A program made the position numbers and the translations under genes. Of a stretch of 10,437 nt of DNA, positions 1 through 5,359 are shown one piece after another. The number at the start of each line of letters is the position of its first letter. The first letter of the stretch is position 1. Below the pieces are notes generated by a model. The model was not told the DNA's origin and did no database searches. It worked only from the letters and a program-made list of their open reading frames with translations. The stretch comes from Pedobacter sp. UBA1654 (GTDB lineage: Bacteria > Bacteroidota > Bacteroidia > Sphingobacteriales > Sphingobacteriaceae): assembly GCA_002320935.1 (NCBI GenBank), contig DCLG01000109.1, positions 15,191 through 25,627 of the forward strand, written 5' to 3'.

Positions 1-1
1 A

Positions 2-364
2 GGTGACGTACGTGCAAATGCATACGACATGGTGGTCAATGGTACCGAAATTGGTGGCGGTTCCATCCGGATCCACGACAGAACCCTGCAGGCCCTGATG
101 TTTAAACATCTTGGGTTCTCTAAAGAAGAGGCACAAAAGCAGTTCGGCTTCCTGATGGATGCATTTGAATTTGGTGCTCCTCCACATGGTGGTATTGCTT
201 TTGGATTTGACCGCTTATGCTCAATCTTCGCAGGGCTGGATACCATTCGCGATGTCATCGCTTTCCCTAAAAACAACTCCGGAAGGGATGTTATGATTGA
301 TAGTCCATCAACTATCGATGAAAAACAACTGCAGGAATTAAGAATCAAAACAGATCTAAAATAA
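2..364 (+). CDS. aspS: Aspartyl-tRNA synthetase, C-terminal part (5' end outside window)
   Basis: AspRS charges tRNA(Asp) with aspartate in the cytoplasm; it is a class II synthetase. Only the last 120 codons are here, open to the left edge and ending at TAA 362-364. The visible part contains the class II motif 3 region, [15 protein letters not shown], whose final Arg binds ATP in this family. It also has the usual AspRS tail ([16 protein letters not shown]), in the arrangement found in bacterial enzymes. The catalytic-core motifs 1 and 2, the anticodon-binding OB fold and the GAD insertion must lie upstream. There is no sign of a break in the visible part. The gene closes eight bases before a terminator hairpin shared with the convergent gene ending at 405. 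Identity is very secure; whether the enzyme is discriminating or also acts on tRNA(Asn) cannot be judged from this part. Confidence 0.97.
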   Translation, partial: GDVRANAYDMVVNGTEIGGGSIRIHDRTLQALMFKHLGFSKEEAQKQFGFLMDAFEFGAPPHGGIAFGFDRLCSIFAGLDTIRDVIAFPKNNSGRDVMIDSPSTIDEKQLQELRIKTDLK

Positions 365-371
365 ACGACAT

Positions 372-400
372 AAAAAAAGGAGCTTAAAGCTCCTTTTTTT
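372..400. terminator. Bidirectional intrinsic terminator between aspS and the convergent cassette
   Basis: The run AAAAAAAGGAGCT (372-384) pairs perfectly with AGCTCCTTTTTTT (388-400) around a 3-base loop, giving a 13-bp stem with a GC-rich core. Flanking A and T tracts provide a U-run in either direction. It lies between the aspS stop (364, plus) and the stop of the minus-strand gene at 405, so it can end both transcripts. Confidence 0.9.
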
Positions 401-404
401 ATGA

Positions 405-854
405 TTAAAATGTTTCACTGTCAGGTGGAATACCATAGTCCACATAACCAACCTGCCTTTTAGCGGCAATTTTCTGTTTAGCGCCACCAAACCACGATTT
501 AACGGTGCTGAAAATGCCAGTCAGGTGCTGTGCATCAAGTGATTTACCAACCTTGCTTGTTGCCAAACCCACCAGGGTCTTGGTAATGAAACCAGAACCC
601 CTGAACAATGTATTGTTCATGAGTACCGGAAGCAAAAATGACATCACTTTACTGCTGATGTTCAGCTGGTCATCAGCCTTGCGGAAGGTAGATGGTGTGA
701 GGTATTTCTTTGTCAGATTTTTAAAAGAATATTGTTTAACGTATACCTTGGCATCAGTAACTAATCGCTCCTCCTGCATGGTATATTCAGCTTTAAGCCC
801 ACTTATTGCAGCCTGTAGCTCTTCTGCGTTCTTTATATTATACTTTCTCCTCAT
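405..854 (-). CDS. Uncharacterised 149-aa protein, last gene of the membrane cassette
   Basis: I do not recognise a named family. The protein is basic. It has an N-terminal helical stretch (residues about 8-40, rich in E, K, Q and A), a moderately hydrophobic middle (about 68-82 and 88-103, with many G, S and T), and a polar C-terminus with a basic patch near 126-133. There is no signal peptide and no confident membrane span, although the two middle segments could associate with a membrane. The ATG at 854 lies inside the end of the upstream holin-like gene, a 17-bp overlap, which implies translational coupling. The purine-rich GGAAG just before that ATG is coding sequence of the upstream gene and may help initiation. 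It ends beside the terminator at 372-400. By position it is probably a partner of the YtxH and holin-like proteins, but that is inference from context only. Confidence 0.8.
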   Translation of the reverse strand: MRRKYNIKNAEELQAAISGLKAEYTMQEERLVTDAKVYVKQYSFKNLTKKYLTPSTFRKADDQLNISSKVMSFLLPVLMNNTLFRGSGFITKTLVGLATSKVGKSLDAQHLTGIFSTVKSWFGGAKQKIAAKRQVGYVDYGIPPDSETF

Positions 855-1212
855 CTTCCTTATCAGCTAGTTTGGTGAAATACTTTTTTATGGCGATGTT
901 GATGATCATGGTTTCTACCTTTCCTTTAGCAAGCATTACAACTACTGCAATCAAAACCAGAAGTAGGGTCACTATTCCGAATCCTGCTGCATAACTGCCA
1001 ATCAATTCAGACAAGAATAGCGCCAGTGTGATTATGGCAAAAAGAAAAGCCAGGATAAAGCAGATGATCATGAATGCATTGGTAATGATATCTGCAACGA
1101 GCTTTGATGTTTTTTCTAAGAGATAAAAACGGGTATACTCCACCCGGGTTTCCAGATACACTTTCGCATCGGCAAAAAGTTCCTCTAGTGTTTTTTCTTT
1201 ATTTTCCTGCAT
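838..1212 (-). CDS. Small two-span membrane protein of the phage-holin-like DUF1469 type
   Basis: This 124-aa protein has a charged N-terminal helix (about 1-35, EELFADAKVYLETRVEYTR), two long hydrophobic segments (about 42-69 and 74-95) and a short charged tail (KLADKEDEEKV). This is the layout of the chromosomal 'phage holin family' proteins (DUF1469, Actinobacterial holin-X-like). The holin name comes from a fold and topology family; no phage lysis gene is nearby, so a host membrane or stress role is more likely. It starts 20 bp after the YtxH gene and its end overlaps the next gene by 17 bp, consistent with one transcript. The family call rests on topology and gene order, which commonly pairs this protein with YtxH in Bacteroidota; I am sure of the topology and less so of the exact family. 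Confidence 0.8.
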   Translation of the reverse strand: MQENKEKTLEELFADAKVYLETRVEYTRFYLLEKTSKLVADIITNAFMIICFILAFLFAIITLALFLSELIGSYAAGFGIVTLLLVLIAVVVMLAKGKVETMIINIAIKKYFTKLADKEDEEKV

Positions 1213-1232
1213 CGTTGTAAAGTTAAGAGGTC

Positions 1233-1496
1233 TTAAGCAATGTCTAATTCGTCGGCATATTCGTCATCTTTGTTCATCTTTCCTTTTACCGAATCAACGA
1301 CTTTTTCTTTAAGGCTGCTCAGGTGATCTAACTCCTCAGCTGCTTTTTCCTTAATCGTATCGCTTAGATCTTTAAAGGACTGACCCAATCGCTCACGCGT
1401 TTCCGAACCTGCTTCAGGTGCAAATAATAAACCTAGTGCTGCACCAGCGGCCAAACCTGCTAAAAGCCCTATTAATACTTTTGAACTATCATTCAT
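1233..1496 (-). CDS. YtxH domain protein (small gas-vesicle/stress-type membrane protein)
   Basis: This 87-aa protein carries the YtxH signature: one Gly/Ala-rich transmembrane segment at residues 7-27 running into LLFAPEAGSETRERL. An amphipathic, probably coiled-coil helix follows (about 31-74, with regular charged residues), then an acidic tail (DDEYADELDIA). YtxH proteins are small single-span proteins often linked to general stress in Bacillus; their biochemical role is not known. The gene starts 34 bp after the permease stop, a gap of almost pure A/T, and is followed 20 bp later by the holin-like gene. The size and the GLAAGAALGLLFAPEAGSET block make the family call secure; the function is open. 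Confidence 0.92.
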   Translation of the reverse strand: MNDSSKVLIGLLAGLAAGAALGLLFAPEAGSETRERLGQSFKDLSDTIKEKAAEELDHLSSLKEKVVDSVKGKMNKDDEYADELDIA

Positions 1497-1530
1497 AACC
1501 GTAATTTTTAATTGTTTTGTTTATCAAAGA

Positions 1531-2583
1531 CTATAACTCTTGAGTTTCTGAAATTGTTTTAATTCTTTCCATTCTGTCAGACGCCAGGGCACTTGTTTCG
1601 TATATCTTAACCACTAGGATAAAGTACGATAACAGCAAGGGCCCAAAAACCAAACCCAGTATCCCAAACAGCGGAATGCCGATCACAACACCAATTACCG
1701 TAATGATCGGATGGATGTTTCCTACCCGCTTCGCGATCAGAAATCGGAGTACATTATCAATATTGATGATCACCACAAAGCCAAAGATCAGCATGGCATA
1801 CCCGCCAAACTCATTCCCATTAGCGATCTGCATAATGGCTGCGGGTACAAAGATTATGGGCGGCCCGAGTACAGGCACAAAACAGATAAAGGTGGTAATA
1901 ACACCCCAGAAAAAAGGATCACTAAAACCCAGTACGAAGAAGGAAAGGCTGACCAGCGAACCTTGTACAAGGCATATGAGCCCCTGCCCTACAACATTCG
2001 CGAAAGTGGTATTCTTCATTTCCTCCGCAAAACGCAGCGCATTTTGCTCCCGGAAAGGTGCATATTTCAGCATTGCAGCTTCAAAACGCTCATGTTCAAC
2101 CAGCATGAAATAGAGCAGGAAGTACATCAGCAGCAAACCCAAAACAATATTAAAGGCGCCCGAAATCAAGGAAGGAAACAACTCTGTAGCCCAGGTACCG
2201 ATCTTTCTCAGACCTTCGCTGATCAGTTGCTCCACATCGCCTCCTACCGGAACCAGGTGCTTAATTTTAAAGAAAAGGTTCTTGTAATAGATCTGGTCGC
2301 TCTGCAGTTCATGGATCTTTGTGATTACCATATTGCTGAGGCCGTAAAAAGGTAGTACAATGACTAAAATCGAGGTCAATAGCAGCAAAATGGCTGCGAA
2401 GCGCTTGTTCAGCTTATGATCCTGAACCATGTACAGGTAAACCGGCCGGAGTATCGTATACAGGACCAGTGTACCTAAAATTGAGCTGAATATACCTAAT
2501 AATGAATATGCAATCAGTCCCCCCAGAGCGACAATAATGACAAGATTTATATTATTACGCTGTTTATAGGTAAATAGGGACAT
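1531..2583 (-). CDS. AI-2E/PerM-family (PF01594) membrane transporter
   Basis: This is a 350-aa polytopic inner-membrane protein. Hydrophobic spans lie at about 14-50 (probably two), 62-82, 143-165, 204-222, 225-252, 262-280 and 292-328, with a soluble stretch at about 85-140 between the early and late spans, as in the AI-2E/PerM family. Two family hallmarks are visible: FVPVLGPPIIFVPAAI (about 236-251) and the C-terminal HPIITVIGVVIGIPLFGILG followed by GLVFGPLLLSY. Members have been linked to autoinducer-2 export or to ion and metabolite efflux, so the substrate cannot be read from the sequence. It starts 6 bp after the sigma-54 regulator stop, so the two are almost certainly co-transcribed. 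It ends with TAG, showing that TAG is used as a normal stop in this genome. Confidence 0.92.
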   Translation of the reverse strand: MSLFTYKQRNNINLVIIVALGGLIAYSLLGIFSSILGTLVLYTILRPVYLYMVQDHKLNKRFAAILLLLTSILVIVLPFYGLSNMVITKIHELQSDQIYYKNLFFKIKHLVPVGGDVEQLISEGLRKIGTWATELFPSLISGAFNIVLGLLLMYFLLYFMLVEHERFEAAMLKYAPFREQNALRFAEEMKNTTFANVVGQGLICLVQGSLVSLSFFVLGFSDPFFWGVITTFICFVPVLGPPIIFVPAAIMQIANGNEFGGYAMLIFGFVVIINIDNVLRFLIAKRVGNIHPIITVIGVVIGIPLFGILGLVFGPLLLSYFILVVKIYETSALASDRMERIKTISETQEL

Positions 2584-2589
2584 ACAGGT

Positions 2590-3894
2590 TTAAGAATCCA
2601 GATTGATTGCTTTCATTTTATTGTAGAGTGTTTTCCGGTCTATGTTTAAAATCTTGGCGGCCTTCGTTTTGTTGAAATTAACTTCCCTCAATACATTCAA
2701 AATCGCTGCGTATTCTGCCTCAAAAGCAGCATTCTTTAAATCTCTTGGACGTTCAGTTCGTTGAATACTGGTTTCGATCACTGCGCTTTTAGCATAGGTT
2801 GATATCTCCAGCGGCAAAGCTTTAAGCTGGATCTCTGATCCTTCAGATAGAAGCGCCGCACGTCTGATGACATTCTTCAATTCCCTAACATTTCCTGGCC
2901 AGTTATACGTCAGAAAACACTCCTCAACTTCCGCTGAGAACGATTGAACGTCTTTGTTAAGTTCTTTGTTTGCAAGCTCCAGAAAAGTATGTGCAAAAAC
3001 AAGAATGTCTTTGCCGCGCTGACTTAAAGGTGGCAGACTGATGGAGAATTCATTGAAACGGTGATAAAGGTCTTCTCTGAACTTTCCTTTTTGGATGGCA
3101 GCGGAAAGGTTCTCGTTGGTTGCCACAATGATGCGCACATCAAGATCTATTTCCTTGGTGCTACCAATACGCTTGATTTTACGTTCCTGAACGGTACGTA
3201 ACAGTGCGGCTTGAATGTCATAGGAAAGGTTCCCTACCTCATCCAGAAACAGCGTACCGCCATTGGCCATCTCAAAATGACCGATCTTGGTATAAAGCGC
3301 GCCGGTAAATGATCCTTTTTCATGACCGAAAAATTCACTACCAGCAAGTTCCTTTGTTAAGGACCCGCAATCCATCGCGATGAATGGCATATCCTTTCTC
3401 GGACTATTCATGTGAATGGCCTTCGCTACAGATTCCTTTCCCGTACCGCTTTCGCCTGTAAGAATAACGCTGTAAGCTGTTGGTGCAACAAGCTCAATCT
3501 GTTTCAACAGATCTTTAGAAGCCTGGCTCTGCCCGGCTACAAAGTTTGCATCCTGATTATAGGGTAGCTTACTGTCTTTTTGAGGTTCTGCATTCTGGCT
3601 CCCCGCAAGCACACTCTGTGTTTCAAGCGCCTTATTGATGGTCGCCAGGATCTCATCCGGGTAAAGTGGTTTGGTGATGTAATCAAAAGCGCCCAACTTG
3701 ATGAGTTCTACAGCAATTTTAACATCAGAGTAACCGGTAATGATAATTACACAGGTTTGTGGGTATTTAGCTTTTATTTTTATTAATAATTCGCGGCCAT
3801 CGGTATCATCCAACCTGTAATCACATAGTACCAGATCGTACTGCTGATTGGTAAGATACTCAAGCGCTGACGCACCGGAAGTAACCGCATCCAC
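2590..3894 (-). CDS. Sigma-54-dependent response regulator (NtrC family), receiver domain N-terminally truncated by an upstream TAG
   Basis: This intact 434-codon stretch belongs to an NtrC/AtoC-type activator that uses ATP to open sigma-54 promoters. Residues here count from the GTG at 3894. The partial receiver (1-92) keeps the phospho-acceptor Asp25 (LVLCDYRL), Thr53 and Lys75, but lacks beta-1 and its acidic pair. The AAA+ domain follows: Walker A GESGTGKE (147-154), loop 1 GSFTGA (194-199; the family consensus is GAFTGA), Walker B LFLDE (215-219) and FREDLYHRF (272-280). A Fis-type helix-turn-helix occupies about 395-432 (NKTKAAKILNIDRKTLYNK). The natural start is ATG 3975, with TAG at codon 19 in the same frame; GTG 3894 is only the first possible restart and is probably not a native start. 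If it is used, the product has no complete receiver. In DctD/NtrC1-type relatives such loss gives constitutive activity; in NtrC itself it gives inactivity. No sensor kinase is adjacent. Confidence 0.85.
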   Translation of the reverse strand: MDAVTSGASALEYLTNQQYDLVLCDYRLDDTDGRELLIKIKAKYPQTCVIIITGYSDVKIAVELIKLGAFDYITKPLYPDEILATINKALETQSVLAGSQNAEPQKDSKLPYNQDANFVAGQSQASKDLLKQIELVAPTAYSVILTGESGTGKESVAKAIHMNSPRKDMPFIAMDCGSLTKELAGSEFFGHEKGSFTGALYTKIGHFEMANGGTLFLDEVGNLSYDIQAALLRTVQERKIKRIGSTKEIDLDVRIIVATNENLSAAIQKGKFREDLYHRFNEFSISLPPLSQRGKDILVFAHTFLELANKELNKDVQSFSAEVEECFLTYNWPGNVRELKNVIRRAALLSEGSEIQLKALPLEISTYAKSAVIETSIQRTERPRDLKNAAFEAEYAAILNVLREVNFNKTKAAKILNIDRKTLYNKMKAINLDS

Positions 3895-3975
3895 GACAAA
3901 GCCATTTTTGGTTAAGAACTAGGAAAGTAGTAAACCAATATTAACCTCATCGTCAATTATTAATATCTTTTTCAT
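3895..3975 (-). pseudogene. 5' end of the sigma-54 regulator gene, interrupted by an in-frame TAG (3921-3919)
   Basis: Reading from ATG 3975 gives MKKILIIDDEVNIGLLLS, then TAG, then FLTKNGFVV running in the same frame straight into the downstream receiver sequence. This is a textbook receiver start: beta-1 ILIIDDE with the acidic pocket at Asp8-Asp9, then helix 1. No frameshift is involved; one codon is nonsense. Restored, the protein would be 461 aa, normal for this family. Neighbouring genes at 1531 and 4077 end in TAG, so recoding of TAG is unlikely. Either this is a true nonsense mutation that kills or truncates the regulator, or it is a single-base sequencing error. Confidence 0.85.
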
Positions 3976-4005
3976 ACGCTTATAAGAGCCCCTTAATTAC
4001 AGAAG

Positions 4006-4013
4006 TAAAGATA
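4006..4013 (-). promoter_or_regulatory. Possible -7 element upstream of the regulator-led cassette
   Basis: On the minus strand TATCTTTA matches the Bacteroidota -7 consensus TAnnTTTG in all but its last base. It lies about 30 bp before the ATG at 3975. The region 19-20 bp further upstream is T-rich (ATATTT) but is not a clear TTTG -33 box. This is weak evidence from one motif only. Confidence 0.3.
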
Positions 4014-4029
4014 AAGAAAAAATGTTAAT

Positions 4030-4053
4030 GGGAAATATTTTCTACACTTTCCC
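4030..4053. repeat. Inverted repeat GGGAAA-N12-TTTCCC between the hydratase and the regulator
   Basis: GGGAAA (4030-4035) and TTTCCC (4048-4053) are perfect inverted copies separated by 12 bases. The element sits 24 bp past the hydratase stop and 55 bp before the regulator's original ATG. On the minus strand an ATTTTTT run follows about 5 bases later, so it could be a weak terminator for the hydratase operon or a binding site for a dimeric regulator. The arms are short. Confidence 0.35.
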
Positions 4054-4076
4054 GTATAGATGCGTGAAAATTTGTG

Positions 4077-4859
4077 CTACTTACCTGTAAACAGTGGCTT
4101 GCGTTTTTCCAGAAAAGCAGACACACCTTCCTTAAAATCGGCAGTTCCGAAACAATTAGCAAACGCTTTAATTTCAACATTATAGCCATTTTCCTCTACA
4201 TTGACTGCTGCATTAACCGCTGTAATTGCATTTGCAATGGCAAGCGGCGCACGCTGTTTAATCTTGCCAAGAAGCCTTTCAGCCGTTCCAAGCAACTCCG
4301 TTGCAGGCACCACCTCATTAACCAGGCCAATCTGAGCAGCTTTATCAGCTGTGATCATGTCTGCTGTTGCAATCATCTCAAATGCCCTTCCTTTTCCCAC
4401 CAGTTTTGTTAAACGCTGGGTGCCACCATAACCCGGAATAAGCCCTAAAGTAACTTCAGGCAGTCCCAGCTTTGCGCCTTCAGCAGCAATGCGAAGATGG
4501 CATGCCATGGCAAGCTCCAGTCCTCCGCCCAATGCAAAACCATTTATAGCAGCCACAAAAGGTTTACTGCTATTTTCAATCGCATCAAATACTGCAGTTT
4601 GCCCATCCCGTGCAAGTTGTTCCCCTTGCTGGATGTCGAAATCTGCAAATTCTGAAATATCAGCACCCGCAACGAAAGCTTTCTCACCCGCTCCAGTCAG
4701 CAACACGCCCAATACTTCTGGGCTTGTGTTCACGTAGGTGACCAGGTGCGCAAGTTCTTTCAGCGTCTGACGGTTTAAAGCATTTAGCTTTAATGGCCTG
4801 TTGATGGTAACATACAGGATGTTTTCTTTTAATTCGGTAAGGAGATTTTGGTAATCCAT
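4077..4859 (-). CDS. Enoyl-CoA hydratase/isomerase (crotonase family)
   Basis: This 260-aa cytoplasmic enzyme adds water across the 2,3-double bond of enoyl-CoA thioesters. The crotonase core is complete. The CoA-binding and oxyanion-hole segment AFVAGADISEF is at 61-71, the second oxyanion segment at 107-117 (GFALGGGLELA), and the two catalytic glutamates of true hydratases are Glu115 and Glu135 (LPEVTLGLIPGYGGTQRL), twenty residues apart as in rat mitochondrial hydratase (Glu144 and Glu164). The C-terminal helices end in FLEKRKPLF, usual for the family. I chose ATG 4859 because MDYQNLLTEL begins the conserved fold; an in-frame extension to 4943 would only translate the end of the upstream gene. 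Only one base separates it from the mutase-subunit stop, so the two are coupled. Substrate chain length is unknown. Confidence 0.93.
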   Translation of the reverse strand: MDYQNLLTELKENILYVTINRPLKLNALNRQTLKELAHLVTYVNTSPEVLGVLLTGAGEKAFVAGADISEFADFDIQQGEQLARDGQTAVFDAIENSSKPFVAAINGFALGGGLELAMACHLRIAAEGAKLGLPEVTLGLIPGYGGTQRLTKLVGKGRAFEMIATADMITADKAAQIGLVNEVVPATELLGTAERLLGKIKQRAPLAIANAITAVNAAVNVEENGYNVEIKAFANCFGTADFKEGVSAFLEKRKPLFTGK

Positions 4860-4860
4860 G

Positions 4861-5280
4861 TTAGAAGTTTCGGTTTTCAGTAACCCAGTTGGTAATGTAT
4901 TCAGTAATGGCCTGCATGGTGGTTCCGGGTGCAAATAAGGCACCTACGCCTATTTCCTTGAGTTTCAACATATCTGCTTCCGGGATAATACCACCGCCAG
5001 TTACCAGTACATTTTCCAGCCCTTTTTGTTTCATGATGTCCATAATTTTTGGGAAAACAGTCATGTGTGCACCAGAAAGGATGGAGATGCCGATCGCATC
5101 AACGTCTTCCTGCAATGCAGCATTTACCACCATCTCGGGGGTTTGTCTTAGGCCAGTGTAGATAACTTCCATGCCGGCATCACGAAGTGATGTTGCGATC
5201 ACTTTGGCACCACGATCGTGGCCGTCCAGCCCTACTTTTGCCACTAAAACACGTATTGGCCTGTTCAAGGTTTTGCTCAT
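4861..5280 (-). CDS. Stand-alone cobalamin-binding subunit of an acyl-CoA mutase (methylmalonyl-CoA mutase C-terminal domain type)
   Basis: This 139-aa protein consists only of the B12-binding Rossmann-like domain. The base-off/His-on signature D-x-H-x-x-G is present as D19-G-H21-D-R-G24, so His21 would ligate cobalt. The accompanying S-x-L (S66-I-L68) and the glycine-rich VTGGGIIP (93-100), which hold the nucleotide tail, are also there. Typical methylmalonyl-CoA mutases carry this domain fused to a TIM barrel. Here it is separate, as in two-subunit mutases of the isobutyryl-CoA mutase type, so a large catalytic subunit must be encoded elsewhere. It is the first gene of a pair with the enoyl-CoA hydratase (1-bp gap) and is divergent from glnS across 79 bp. 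Methylmalonyl-CoA, isobutyryl-CoA or a related substrate is possible; the sequence here does not decide. Confidence 0.93.
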   Translation of the reverse strand: MSKTLNRPIRVLVAKVGLDGHDRGAKVIATSLRDAGMEVIYTGLRQTPEMVVNAALQEDVDAIGISILSGAHMTVFPKIMDIMKQKGLENVLVTGGGIIPEADMLKLKEIGVGALFAPGTTMQAITEYITNWVTENRNF

Positions 5281-5331
5281 AAATAGTTAGAATAGCGGAT
5301 GGTAAAAGTAAGTAAATTAGCCGTTTTATAT

Positions 5332-5339
5332 TAACTTTG
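5332..5339 (+). promoter_or_regulatory. Candidate -7 element of the glnS promoter
   Basis: TAACTTTG is an exact match to the Bacteroidota primary-sigma -7 consensus TAnnTTTG, 20 bp before the glnS ATG. That would give a short leader of about 15 bases. No convincing TTTG -33 box is seen 19-21 bp upstream, so the assignment rests on the -7 motif and position. Confidence 0.45.
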
Positions 5340-5359
5340 GAGAAAAATTAAGAGTTTTT

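Noticed and set aside
838..1212. The holin-like protein as a sign of a prophage.
   Set aside because: No lysin, structural, integrase or repressor gene is near. Chromosomal DUF1469 proteins next to YtxH are usual in Bacteroidota.
1223..1236. Palindrome-like TTAAGA-GG-TCTTAA at the YtxH stop codon.
   Set aside because: Arms of 6 A/T-rich bases over a stop codon are expected by chance; there is no T-run and it lies inside an operon.
1676..2355. Long open frames on the plus strand opposite the permease (for example 1711-2355).
   Set aside because: They are antisense to a clear membrane protein gene; their translations are low-complexity and charged without domain features.
3919..3921. TAG read as an amino acid (stop-codon recoding) in the regulator.
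   Set aside because: The permease (stop at 1531), the hydratase (stop at 4077) and the CheB gene (stop at 10265) all end with TAG at the expected place, so TAG is an ordinary stop here.
3978..3991. A GG-N10-GC pattern on the minus strand resembling a sigma-54 -24/-12 promoter.
   Set aside because: Flanking bases do not match TGGCAC or TTGC, and transcription would start inside the gene's own first codons.
4860..4943. An 84-bp N-terminal extension of the enoyl-CoA hydratase frame up to 4943.
   Set aside because: It lies wholly inside the B12-subunit gene, the extra residues are Pro-rich and unlike any crotonase, and ATG 4859 gives the standard N-terminus.
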